From: Aurelia coerulea
Taxonomy: Eukaryota; Cnidaria; Scyphozoa; Semaeostomeae; Ulmaridae
DNA length: 64,000 nucleotides
Assembly: GCA_039566865.1 (NCBI GenBank)
Contig: CM076960.1
Span: 18,210,501 to 18,274,500 of the forward strand
Reading direction: 5' to 3'
Each line of letters opens with the position of its first letter. The stretch's first letter is position 1. Under the pieces are notes generated by a model. The model was not told the DNA's origin, searched no databases, and saw nothing but the letters and a program-made list of their open reading frames with translations. The position numbers and the translations under genes were made by a program. This document shows positions 51,035-62,334 of the stretch, piece by piece.

Positions 51035-52754
51035 TAGACTGGCTACACAATCTCTGTATGCTCCTTAGAACTGATTTGTCGCTAATACAGAGACTTGTTG
51101 CCAAACAGTGTCTGAAATCGGAATAACTTGATAGCCTCGTTTTCATAAGCGCTACATGCGTAAAACGCGGACCACGGAATTAGTATTTTGGTTGTTGTTG
51201 CTGCTGTGATCAGTAATCATCAAAATATGACTCAAGAAAACAACACATTGATACCAAGTTTCATTCATGTGAATTTGAAAGAATTTTAGACAGTTTATGA
51301 CTCTGACAAAATTGAGCATGGACAGTGAACATAAATTTGAAATTTCAGAGGAGTTTCAGTTTCATATATATATAAATTCACCACGGAGAGAATTATTTAA
51401 AGGAGGAGCTCTCTCAATAGGTAAACTAATCGAGGAGAGAGCCCCCCCTATCAAAGTGACCAAAGATAAAGTGACCAAAGTTCAGAGTGACCAAAGATAA
51501 AGGAAGGAACCAAAGACTTGACAAGATTAGACATTTCATCATCATTATACATTATCATTAGCAATCAGTTAAGTGGTATCTGAAGGACTGAAGTACAAGG
51601 AATTTTCAAGGGAACTGTTCTTTATATTTGCTCCAAGTGATTTGCTGCATCAGATAGACAAACTCTCTCCAAGAAAAGTGCCACCTAAATGCATACTGAT
51701 GCAAGGTCTGATAATAATGAAGCAGATATCTTGCTTTAAACAAACCCCTATGAATTAAGAACATCAACATCAATGTGATAAAGTAACAAGTACTTGTTAA
51801 ATCACAAGCAAAAAATTATATCACCCTTTCCTTTTCGTATGTGATCCAAACACGGGGTGGGTGGGGGGGGGGGTTGGATCACATATGGAACTTATAAAGA
51901 TTCTAAACTTCTAAAATATCTAAGATTGTTATATTTGGCAGATCAAATGCATTCAAACCAAAACAACTGTTAAGGTGATAAAGTACGACAGCCCAACATT
52001 GCCAAGTAACATGCTTGCAGTTAGATAATATTAGAAATTCAAGGCCCCCGACGAGATCAGAAAAGTGGGGGGGGGGGGGCAGGCCAAACTTGATACAAAA
52101 AATTACCACAACACAATAACATGGTGATGAGCTGCCTTTCAAAACGGCATGATTTGCAAACATGTGGGGGGGGGGCGTGGCCCCCCGGTCCCCAAGTCAT
52201 CGGAGGCCCTGAAATTGAAATACACGAGCCAAATGTAAACGAAAAAATCACTAACCTGAACTTAGAGTAGGCCTACACTACACTGCAGTGTACTGACAGA
52301 CTGACACTCACTGCTGTCTTGAAAATGCCTCTCAAGTATCACAACAGCATTACATTTTGCCATTTCCTGTTAGAGCACAAACAAATATCTCTTCCCAGTG
52401 CCAACTTCATCATGCCAAATGGCTAGCTAAATTCCTTCAGCTTCATTTGCTTCTGCTCTTCAGGTCGATCAAGCTGCGACGACAGCGCCGGTCGCCATTC
52501 TTGAAAAACTCAGACCAAACAGGCCTCTACTTCAAAGGGAGGTTTTCCAGTAAAAATAAGTAAAGAGAGGAAAAGTTGATTGGCTACAAAAAAAAATTCT
52601 ATTGTTTTAGCCGAAATGCTCCAATCAGATTACAATCAGGTTTTTCGTTCTGAAAATTCCGATTTGAGACACTCTCTGGCAACTAGTCCCTCATTGAGCT
52701 GGCCATCAGCAACAACAACAACAGCGAAATCGAGGGACTAGTGTAGCTAGTCTA
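51035..52754. mobile_element. TAGACTGGCTACAC-ended DNA element, copy 2, 9-bp duplication
   Basis: Same termini as 48961-49991, with CTGTTGCGC exactly at 51026-51034 and 52755-52763. The different duplication shows an independent insertion, not a segmental duplication. The extra internal part (about 51660-52310) has no sustained reading frame and several G-runs. Confidence 0.85.
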
Positions 52755-52789
52755 CTGTTGCGCTTGTTAGTTTTTTGGCGACCCGAGGG

Positions 52790-53196
52790 TCTGAACCTGA
52801 ATTTCTTATGAGCGGTTTCTTATGAAAGAAAATGCGTGTAAAGTAAAAATATGTGAATGATTTCCTTTATCATAATAAATAATTTCTAAAGTTGTACTTT
52901 CCTAGTACTGAAGAACCGAAGTTTCTTAAAGTTTTGGCGATCTGAGAGTTGAATTTCTTATGAGCAGTTTCTTATAAAGAGATACATGTATTGCAATGGG
53001 CCTTTGCAATAACGAGCACCTTTTTTTCCAAAATATTTTCAAAGTTAACATTAGTTTAGTGAGGTGAAGATGTATGATTTTTGTATATCAACCGTCAACG
53101 AAATGTTTTGTAAATTAAAACAAACGAATAATAGTAAAATTGTGCTTCGAACAGAGTTTTATCTTATACAACTCTAGATTTTTTTGTAAATTAGTG
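52790..53196. repeat. Fragments of AAGAAAC-rich MITEs
   Basis: Right ends TTTCTTATGAAAGAAAATGC then GTG (to 52838) and AGTTTCTTATAAAGAGATAC (near 52970) lie without their left ends, suggesting several nested or recombined copies. Confidence 0.5.
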
Positions 53197-53566
53197 CACG
53201 TATTTTTTTATAAGAAACTGAGAATTTGGGCCAGTACTGACAGTTTCTTAAAATTATCATTTTTTGAGTACTCTTCATGTTCACTACCTGTGCCCTCGTG
53301 AACATTTCAAAACAAGGTTTTTTAAGCCTTTCCAATGTTAAGACATTTTACCTTACAAGTACTATGATACAGGAAACAAATGAAAGTAAAATAAAAATGT
53401 GTGAAGGATTTCTTTTATCAAAATAAATAATTTTCTCATTTTTTAATTTTCTAATTTTCAAATTTCATAATTTTCTAATATTTTCTCAGTACTGGAGTTT
53501 CTTAATTTTTTGGCGATCTGAGAGTTGAGTTTCTTATGGGCAGTTTCTTATTAAAGAAAATACGTG
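53197..53566. mobile_element. AAGAAAC-rich TA-type MITE
   Basis: Starts CACGTATTTTTTTATAAGAA and ends TTCTTATTAAAGAAAATACGTG followed by TA; the left flank is TG. Same family as 42258-42676. Confidence 0.7.
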
Positions 53567-54349
53567 TAACTGTACAGTGTCAAAACATTTTTGAGTGCGC
53601 TGGGGAAATTAAAACTGCCAATTACAAAAGTTTCTTAGTTTTTTAAATTCAGATAGGGTTGTTTCTTAACTTTGGAAAGATTGAGCCTACCCTTTCTTAT
53701 AAGCGGTTTCTTATAAAAGAGATACGTGTACTAGACTTGCCCCAAGTCTATCTGGGCGGATCCAGGGACTACAGAAAAGGGAACGGTAAGACGGACTTAA
53801 GAGACAGACTTGGGGCAAGTGTAATGAATTACATATAAGAAACGTTACTGGAATGTCCACAAAAGCACTGTAGATCCACAAAAAACAACGAAATATTTTA
53901 GGAGCCTAAAAAATACGGGTGAAGGAGAAGTACGTAAAATGAAAATTTAATTTTTGGGAAAATTGGGAAACTTTTTCATAAAAGCATAATTTTTCAAGTG
54001 AATATCTTTGTTCGGAGTTCTGCACAAGCCCACAGAACAGATTACATCATTTATGCATCAAACCGTGCGTCCTCAAACGAAATTGATTCTGTGCTCATTG
54101 ATTTTTTCATGTCGTGCACAGATTCATTGAAACTCAAGCACACACACCTGATTGACCAATCAGATTTCACCATTATCAAAACAATCGCGGAATCCCCATA
54201 CATAATTTAATTTATTTCCGGCTTTTAATGAGTTCCGCTTTAGCTTAGCCAATAAGAACCGTGGATTTATGAGATTGATATCCCTATGGTCAAGCCCTGA
54301 GGAAAAATAACGCAAGGCAGGCGATTATATTTAGTGACAGAGCTGTAAA
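53567..54349. other. Upstream of the prolyl 3-hydroxylase gene
   Basis: Contains one more AAGAAAC-type right end (to 53728) and directly after it a TAGACTTGCCCCAAGTCT hairpin (53732-53823) with no clear duplication. From 53830 to 54349 nothing is recognised; the last part is presumably promoter and 5' UTR. Confidence 0.45.
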
Positions 54350-57300
54350 ATGGCGGCTTCTTTGCAAAATGTCGTTGTATTTACCTTGTTAACTATAATT
54401 AGTTTTGGAGACATAAGTCAGGCATCGATAGAAAATATAGATCTGAATTACACGCAGCCTGCAGCAACTTTCGATGAACTCTACAGCGATGGCATTCGAT
54501 TGTATTCGAATGAATCTTGGGGTACGGCAATTCGATCATTTATGCTGGCCATTGCTGATCATCGCCAAGAAGCTGAAGTTGGAGCGAATTGTATCATACA
54601 GTGCAGAGAAAAAGTGGATAAAAGTGATGTCCTAAGGAATAGATTATATGATGGAGGCAGTCTGATTTTGTATTATGTGATCAGAGTCCGAAGATGTGCA
54701 GATCTGTGCCACGAGAAATTTCTGGGAAGAAGAGGGCCTATTGCCAAATATGTTCGTGATGCTTTTGAAAGAAGAGAACCGTACAATTACATACAATATG
54801 CATTTTACAAGGTAAACTAAATGGTTGTGAGTCATTGTTTATTTTTTCACGGAATAGTAATTAATTGCAGGCTTCGAATTTTTGTTCTACGAAGTGCCTT
54901 TGGGCATGTATATCTTCATCAAGGGGTTGATGGAGAGAGATGGAGAGCCCCCCACCCATGGCAACACCTCACATTTGAGTCACATTTGATGAGAAAATCT
55001 CCAATTCATCAATTTTAATGACAGGAAAAATATATTTCTTTCATTTCCTGCGGTTGTCGAAAAATGTTTTATTAAGCATCATGTCCTGCCTATCAAAGGT
55101 ATGTGGGCAATATATTTGCAGCAAAGGAAGCTTTAGAGTGCAGGATATTTTTTTCCATTGCCCCTATAGATGCAACAGAAGTTAAGGCCTTCCCTTCATT
55201 TGGTGTGAACACAATATTATACCCCAAAGGGAGTGCCCTAAAACACCAATTTTTGCAAAAATAAAGTGCACATATTTCTTTCCTGGAAATAGGTGCTTTT
55301 TCAAGAATTTCTCCCATTCTAAAAAGAAAGACCCATGTTCCTAGCAACGAACATATGTTGGATGATTTTGAAAGTTTCATGAATGATGGTTGTGAAAAAT
55401 GATCATGGCAAATGGTTGTGGTGTGGCTAAGAGTCCCCAATTTAGGTAACCTTTCATTTATGTTATGTATTTCCACATATTCAGTATCAGATGGTTGTTC
55501 CTACTTGTTCTAGAATCTGACCCTTTACTCTGTGCTTGATTTCAGATCCATCAATACCAGAATGCTGCTGATGCTGCTTTGACATATTTAGAAGTTCACC
55601 CAGATGATAAAATCATGATGAAAAACTTTGCAACATACACGGCAAAAGATTCAGCGAGTGCAGTCAACGCCAAGTCTATGGAATACCAACACCACACGCA
55701 TTTGTTCCTCCAAGGAGAGAAAGAATACGAAGCAGAGAAATATTCAGACTGTACACATACTTTTGAAGAGGCATTAGACGAATATTATCGTGCTCATCAG
55801 AAATGCCAGGCGTTTTGTGAAATACAGCATGACAAGCAACAAGCATCATTTTCAGTTGCGTTGTTTCAACATTATACAGCAGTTGTTCAATGCAGGCTGG
55901 GATGTGAAAACAAATTAAGAATGGTCAATGGTGGAAGGAGAGACAAGTATCTTGAAGATCATTATCATTATCTGCAGTTTTGCTACTTTGAAAGTAAGTT
56001 AACACCTATCAGACAGAAATCATGTTGCTGTCTAGCCTTGTCCAAGGCAGCGTTCATTGTTCTGAGCAAGGACAGATAATGTTACAATAGGATCTGCTAC
56101 TTTGATCAACTTCCAAGTATAGAGCGATTTGCGATTGTAGATAAAGAGAATTCCATGCCCCTTTGGTAAAATCAGAAGCATATAAACAAAGCACTGCAAA
56201 AGTTGCTCTGAAACTCAGGTAGCTAGCTTGTTCATCATGCGTTCCAGGAATGCTTCATAAGAGCAAACATGAGCATATATCCAAAGAATAAGGATATATA
56301 TAAACATCTTTCTTGAGCAGTTTATTGTTTCAGAAGCCGACTGGGAGGCGATTCAGTTCTTGTATTTTTGGGTTAATTGAACACTCACTGCTCAGCCTCT
56401 GAACCAAACAAATCTCCCCTGTGAATCCAAAGGTGAAGGCGACGTTGCATTTTTTAACGCCAAGGGCTAAGATCGCAGAAGTAGGAAAGGCCTAATCGAG
56501 TCCGCGACCCCTTGTCATGGCGTTCAAGTGATGGGACTCTACTTGAGATCGAACCCTGTCTGCCTGACTGTTCTGGCTGCAATGTCAGAGGATTACACCA
56601 CTGTGCCACAACACCTCCATTCTTTCCAAGCTTTCTTTCTGCTGGTGACATCCTAGTCATCAATATTTCTCATGCTACTTTTTAGGTGGAAGAGTTAAAG
56701 AAGCTGCAATCAATGCAAGAACATATCTTTTGTTTCAACCCGATGATCCCATTATGATTGCCAATATGGACTTCTACAGGACACAATCCAGTGTCAAAGG
56801 AGAAAAAATTTCCACAAGAAAAGTGAGTCAGATTGTTTTGCAATTAAAGGGCATGTGTCTTGAACCTGGTTGGCTAATGCAATACAATTATCTCCTCTTT
56901 GTAGTACAAAGCACAGGACCAAGGCTGAATTTTACAGCAGTATAAATTCATGAAGCAGAAATAAGCAGTCAAGAAACAATGTTGTCTCACTCCAAAATTC
57001 TTTGTTGTATTAACCAACTGCTAACAGGACATATGCCCTTTAACATTGAGTCCCTACAAATAGCAGCCTGCTTATGACCATATCAACTTCTTTTCAATCA
57101 TCAAACAAAAGTTGTCATTTGAGATCGCCATTGAAATACATGTAGGTAGAGCCAAAGAAGTTCCTGAGGATAATGCAAGGACTAAGATGTCTTTGTTCCG
57201 TAATGCTATTGACATTACTACTATTTTGCAATAATACAGACTAGTCATCAGCAGTTTGTCAGCAAAAATTTAGGACAGCGTCAACGCTCATCTATTTATT

Positions 57301-60300
57301 TGGACTCAATGCCTTCAGGTAATAAGCCTCTTAGCTCTTGTACAAAGGAGTCTAGATCGAGCAATGCTTTGTTGTTTACATTTTGCAGATGTGTGATGAA
57401 TTTTGCATGTGCACAACTGTGATAGAAGCTCTAAAGCCCTCCAAAATTTTTCCCTGTTTTTCAGATCAAATCGTGATATTTGTATCATTACACTCCACAA
57501 TATCTATTTTCATCTGCTTAGTGGACTTGCTACAAGTCCCTCTTGCGGAAAAACAGGGGGATGAAAAAATAGCGAGAGATGGCCTGGACTGGATCACTTT
57601 TTGAAACCAAGCCTTTGTTTGTCCTATTTATTTACTATGTACTTCATTCCAGTCAGAGACTGGTCAATAGTCTTTGTTGTGTTTGATTTAACATATAATT
57701 GATAACTGACATTGATTCCAAAATTGATGCAAGTGTTGACAAGAAACTTCAATCAAAAGTTTAGGAAATATTCAACTGTCAATAAATCTAGTCATAATCA
57801 ATTGAAATTTGGTGTCATGCTATTTTGTTAAATACCTGTCAGATGAAATTGGCCATGACTGAAAAGTGTTGTACAGTACAGTAGATGGGTGCCAAAAAAG
57901 AATTCTGGTGTTTGATAAATCGTAGTACTCAAAGTACTGGATGGATTTGATTGAATTGGTTTTTGCTTGATAGCAGAGAGATTGAAGTATTTTTGTGGTC
58001 TTTCTCGTGCTTTTATGAGCAAGGAAACATAGGTAGATTCAGCTTTACACACAAAATCTTTGGTTGCGAAATGACTGAAAATCGTAAGGTGTCTCTAATC
58101 TCCCAAGAGGAAAAATACATTAGGCTTGCAATCTCTCGACAGAGTTATAGGAAATTAATTTTGAAAATGGCAACATATGCGCAGGAAACAAGTTTCTTTA
58201 CGATAAATGGTGTTTTCGTAAAGTTGAATTTACTCATGTATATCTTCAGTACTCATAAAAACACGAACAAATCACAAAATATTCCGGTCTTTGGCTATTA
58301 GACAAGTTTTATTCCATTCCAGTCCATTTAGTGCCATAGGCAGAGGCCAAAAATTTTTTTGGCAAGAAAAGAATCCTGTATATAGGAAGCAGTTTTAAGA
58401 AACTTAGTGCGGGCTGTTCTTTCGGGACAGTTAGTTGATTCAATGTTTCAATGATCGAATGTTTTATAAACATAGCCCCGATCTGAAAAAGTGGTGGTTT
58501 CTTATTTGCAGAACTCTGATGTTGTGTAAGGCCAATTGCAGAGGTTAAAACCTAACCATAGTCGAGATTTAACTTGAAACTCTTAAAACCACGGACCAAG
58601 GAATCTATATAAATCCGTACCATTTTGGTATCTGGAGCCCAAACACATTCGATTAAATGTCGTCTCTAAACTTTGCAATCGTTGTTGTTGTTTTTGTATC
58701 GCTAAGCAGCTGGCCACCACACCCCCTCCCCGAAAATTGCTGGCAATAATCCAAGAAAATAAATATTTTGAGGTGTAATGTTGTCTTGATATTTATTTCT
58801 GTTTGTTTATTGTTCCGGGAATTCTTCCAGGGAGCGGCAAAAATACCAGATGAGTTAAAAAGCAACCCCCCTTTAAAGGGCAACTGCTCCCAGAATATCA
58901 AAGCAATGATATTGAGAATTGTCTTGTTTTATTGCGAATATGTTCAATTAAGTTCAGTGATTTACCCGGCTTTAATCGACCATTCCTTCCCATGGATATG
59001 TGAGATTTTCTAGTGAAAGCCCCTTCCAAAAAGCTGCAAAAATGAGTGAAAACGACGAGCAAGTTTTCCTTGGTTTCCTTCCAAACAATGATGACACTTA
59101 CATGTATTCATGTATTTTGTCCTCTTAGAGTGAGACTGTGGCTGGTTCATATTTCTAACAACTTAACTGAAAATGTTTCTTCTATTTCAGAGAGCTGAAG
59201 GTTATCTACGCCAAAGAAAGTTGGATGAGAAGTTATTAGTAGTTTCAAAGCATTACGCAAATCCAGATACGATGTTCGATGAAGGCATCCAAGATTTAGA
59301 TGAACTGGTATGATCTCAATAAATCTTTTATACCGTAGGAAATTACGAGAAATATCCGGATGTTCCACAATAACCTCCACCCCTCCTCCTTTGCTTAGCC
59401 AGACGTAAAATCTCAACGTTGGCCAATATTGATTTAAAATAGTCTTATTGTAGATTCAAATAGAATTTTGATTTTTGATACACATCCTCTGCAAACTCGA
59501 AGAAAATCTGTAAAGAATTCGTCAATTTAACACCATTTCATTTTGAAAAACTACGAGCCCATAAGGGGCCCTTTACATGAGCAAACTCAGACCGGCACGA
59601 GTTTCAGATCGGTTTGAAATTTTGCCATGTCTGCTTTTTTGCGTTGCGTTTACATGGAGATTCAGACCGGTCTGAAATTATACTAGCGTCACATTGCACA
59701 TGCGTTGAATGCAATTGAGGCAACTGTGACAATGGTTTCTTTTCTCATGTTTTGGATTTAGGCCTATTTTCATTGTTGCGTTAAGTTATCAACAACACAG
59801 GATGTTATTAGAGTTGAATCAAGGATAATCAACTGTATGTTTGTACTGCATTACAAATCTATTTTGGTTTGATGGTTCAAATGCTGCTTCAGAACCTGAA
59901 AATAAAACAGGAGGCTTTAGTTTTTTATGTTTAGTTTCTTAGTTATAGTTTCTTGTGTCTGGAGAAAAACAAATGGACGACCAAACAATGAAAATGGCTC
60001 CCAATAGTGCAGTTATCACTTCCGCAATTATTCATTTCGCCCCGATCTGAAAAAATTTCTGTTTACATGAGAATTTCAGGTCGACCTGAGTTTTCAGATC
60101 GGTCTGAAAGACCGAAACGAACCCAGACCGGCACGAGTTTCATTTCGCCCCTTCTCATGTAAACACTCTAAGGGCCTTGACCAGACACCGAAATGAAACT
60201 CGTGCCGATCTGAAACTCGTGCCGGTCTGAGTTTGCTCATGTAAAGGGCCCCTAAGATGCGGAAAGGAAACTCAAGGTAGAGTTTTGTTTTTATGTGCTC

Positions 60301-62334
60301 AGTTTTCCTCCAAATGTCAGCTGTTTAACTTAAAACTTTTAAGTATCATACGACCCAGGGGGGTACTCCCTAACTTTTAATACGGGGTCCATGCCACTAT
60401 TTCTTTGCTGACCCCTAAATATTAAGCCTTTTTTTTTTATTCAAATATTAAATTTTACAAGATACTTTGAATTTTACTGTGCCTAATTGTAATTACTATA
60501 CGACACTACAAGTACGATACCATGGGGAGTGAAAGACTATGACTACCCCATGGCCAATATCTAAAAACACGAAACGTTAAACCGTATACAATCACACTAC
60601 GAACAATTTATAGATTAAAGGATACTATACTGGATTCAGTTTCACTCCAGATGTCAGGTCAGTGTTAAGCCTGATGTTTTGGGGACCCCAAATATTGAGT
60701 CTAAGGTTTTGGAGACCCCAAATATTGTTATCTATTTCTGGGGTCCCTGAAATGTTTTTGAATGATTTCAATTTGAGCTTCTTGATCTTTCTCAGTTTTT
60801 GAATAATACCTAAACATTTATTTCATGATTCGCAACTTCAGGACCAAATTACACGATTCTTCTTTTCTTCAGATTTGTGGACCCCAAATATTGAATTTTT
60901 GTCCATGTTGTAATCACAGACCCCAAATATTGATTGAACATAAAATTTCAGACCCCAAATATTGGCATGGACCCCCCCGTATTGAAAGTCAATGAGTACC
61001 CCCCCCCCCTGGGTCATACGAGTTTACTGGACAAGTGACTTTGATACGCAATACGCTTTTCACAGTCTCCAAGCGACGATTTGCCTAATCTTACATCTCT
61101 TTAAAGCGTTTGGGTCCCCTTGGTTTGTTAGATATGCATGTTGTTGTTTTATAAAGGATATGAAGCCATCCTCGCATCCCATGGAATGGAGCAGTTTTGC
61201 CTTGAATTTTTCGGTATATGTTCCTCTAAGAGCCAATTTTATAGGCGGAAATCAGCTTTCTTAAAAGTTGAGAAGAGTTTCCTAGCCCTAAAAAAAGTAG
61301 GCCTGCGCTTTCTTGCGTGCCCTCTCGGAAATATTCAGTCCTGCCAAAAGGAGTACACTTTTTGACCCATCTATTATCGTTCAACGTCTTTCTTTTTTAG
61401 GAGCAGAAAGATGAAAATCTAATTGAAGACGATTATGAGAAGCTTGGAGAGCAATTTAAAGCAGCGAAAAATAAACAGAAAGGACAGAAAGAGGTTGACG
61501 AGAAGGGCGATGATCTGGGGAAGGCAAAAGCAACAAAGAAGAAGGTCACAGATGTTGTCAAGAAAGTAAAGAAATGGCAGAAGAATCCAATTTTTAAAGT
61601 AAGAATTCCAGCGTACAGGCCTGTTTGCCTCAACGCTGACACTTCGCCAGAGCGATGTTTTTAGGAGCGGTGTTTTTAGGAGCGGTGTTTTTTCTATTAT
61701 GGTTTCATTTTGCCATTTCTTCTAAGTAGACATCATTACTAGTTCCAACATTGGGGCTACCACAGCCTTCTTTTCATTCATTCATTCATTCATTCGTTCA
61801 TTCATTCATTCATCAATTCGTCATTTTATTTAGAGTAGGCTGGGAAAATCTCTAGGCCTACTATGCATACCGCATACCGCATCCAGGTAGCCTCACTGCA
61901 CAAGGACCCTCAACTTACGCTCATCTCATTGAAGTGAATTGATGTTGTTGTTGTTGCTTCAATGAGTCGGTGTTATTGTAGTTATAGCGTCCATCATTTT
62001 TCAGTAGCGATAACAATGAGCATGTAATCAGTCTAGCATCCAGGCATGGGACCCCTAGTTAAGCGTCCCTTCCGAAGGACGTCGAATTGAGTTGCTTGGT
62101 TGGGCATCTGGAAGGTCATCCATCCGAATAATGACCTCACACGACCTTGAGTTCAGTCATCCAACGGAAACTGTATGTGCCGCTCGGCCACAAATCCCAC
62201 CTGTAATCGTGCCTTATTTTTTGTAGGGGGCGAAGCTTTACCAGGAAGGAAAACAGTTGAATGGAACAGAGAGATTCGTCGTGGATAACCTTGCTTCCCA
62301 AGAAGAATGCATCGTACTATCAAAACTCGTTGAG
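54350..62334 (+). CDS. P3H: Leprecan-family prolyl 3-hydroxylase, N-terminal six exons (partial)
   Basis: Leprecan/P3H enzymes hydroxylate proline at the 3-position in collagen inside the ER, in complex with CRTAP and cyclophilin B in vertebrates. Exons 54350-54811, 55546-55993, 56686-56822, 59191-59307, 61401-61598 and 62227-62334 give 490 residues in one frame. A signal peptide fills residues 1-26 (NVVVFTLLTIISFG core). The CRTAP-like TPR domain carries the four diagnostic CxxxC motifs: CIIQC, CADLC, CQAFC and CRLGC. Exon 5 is lysine-rich (KATKKKVTDVVKKVKK). Exon 6 ends with QLNGTERFVVDNLASQEEC, the usual lead-in to the 2-oxoglutarate/iron dioxygenase domain. The catalytic His/Asp residues and any ER-retention tail lie beyond 64000. 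CRTAP and SC65 lack this lead-in, so an enzyme is favoured. The start is in good context (AAAATGG). Confidence 0.9.
54812..55545. other. P3H intron 1, nothing recognised
   Basis: No repeat family matched and no additional exon seen. Confidence 0.4.
56170..56420. repeat. Central fragment of the palindromic repeat family
   Basis: Shares TCAGGTAGCTAGCTTG, TGCGTTCCAGGAATG and AGAAGCCGACTGGGAGG words with 21578-22171. Termini missing. In P3H intron 2. Confidence 0.6.
56428..56621 (-). mobile_element. tRNA-derived SINE, second copy
   Basis: The minus strand begins GGTGTTGTGGCACAGTGG, with B box GGTTCGATCTC about 50 bases on and a GGCGTTAAAAAATGCAAC body. Matches 19844-20030. It ends 64 bases before P3H exon 3. 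Confidence 0.75.
56823..59190. other. P3H intron 3
   Basis: One end of the TGGACTTGCTACAAGTCC family lies at 57521. Otherwise no matched repeat. Open frames such as 57951-58301 resemble nothing I know. Confidence 0.4.
59565..60252. mobile_element. TAA-flanked element with ~48-bp perfect ends (Harbinger-like)
   Basis: GGGGCCCTTTACATGAGCAA at the left and TTGCTCATGTAAAGGGCCCC at the right, with identity continuing through ACTCAGACCGGCACGAGTTT and CAGATCGG. TAA stands at 59562-59564 and 60253-60255. The 3-bp TAA duplication and G-rich ends suggest PIF/Harbinger. In P3H intron 4. Confidence 0.75.
60354..61013. mobile_element. Element with 8-bp duplication and GACCCCAAATATTG subrepeats (hAT-like)
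   Basis: Ends CCCAGGGGGGTACTC and GAGTACCCCCCCCCCTGGG are inverted, and TCATACGA occurs exactly at 60346-60353 and 61014-61021. The interior repeats GACCCCAAATATTG or close variants at least five times. Second insertion in P3H intron 4. Confidence 0.75.
61774..61830. repeat. (ATTC)n microsatellite
   Basis: TTCA/ATTC units repeat about ten times with one G change. It probably is the simple-repeat tail of the inverted retroposon to its right. Confidence 0.8.
61831..62215 (-). mobile_element. Retroposon 3' segment, minus strand, interrupted
   Basis: On the minus strand CCTTCGGAAGGGACGCTTAA and CTAGGGGTCCCATGCC match 33780-33860, and the (ATGA)n tail lies beyond 61830. It is interrupted by the small element at 61888-62035. 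Confidence 0.55.
61888..62035. mobile_element. 148-bp element with perfect 9-bp duplication
   Basis: Starts TAGCCTCACTGC and ends CATGTAATCAGTCTA. GCATCCAGG occurs exactly at 61879-61887 and 62036-62044. It splits an older retroposon. Right half shared with 4860-4985. Confidence 0.8.

Noticed and set aside
48958..52756. Recent segmental (tandem) duplication
   Set aside because: Exact, different 9-bp duplications at the ends of each copy show two separate transposon insertions.
57951..58301. 116-codon open frame in P3H intron 3
   Set aside because: No recognisable domain and intron-like composition. The first codons precede any plausible start context.
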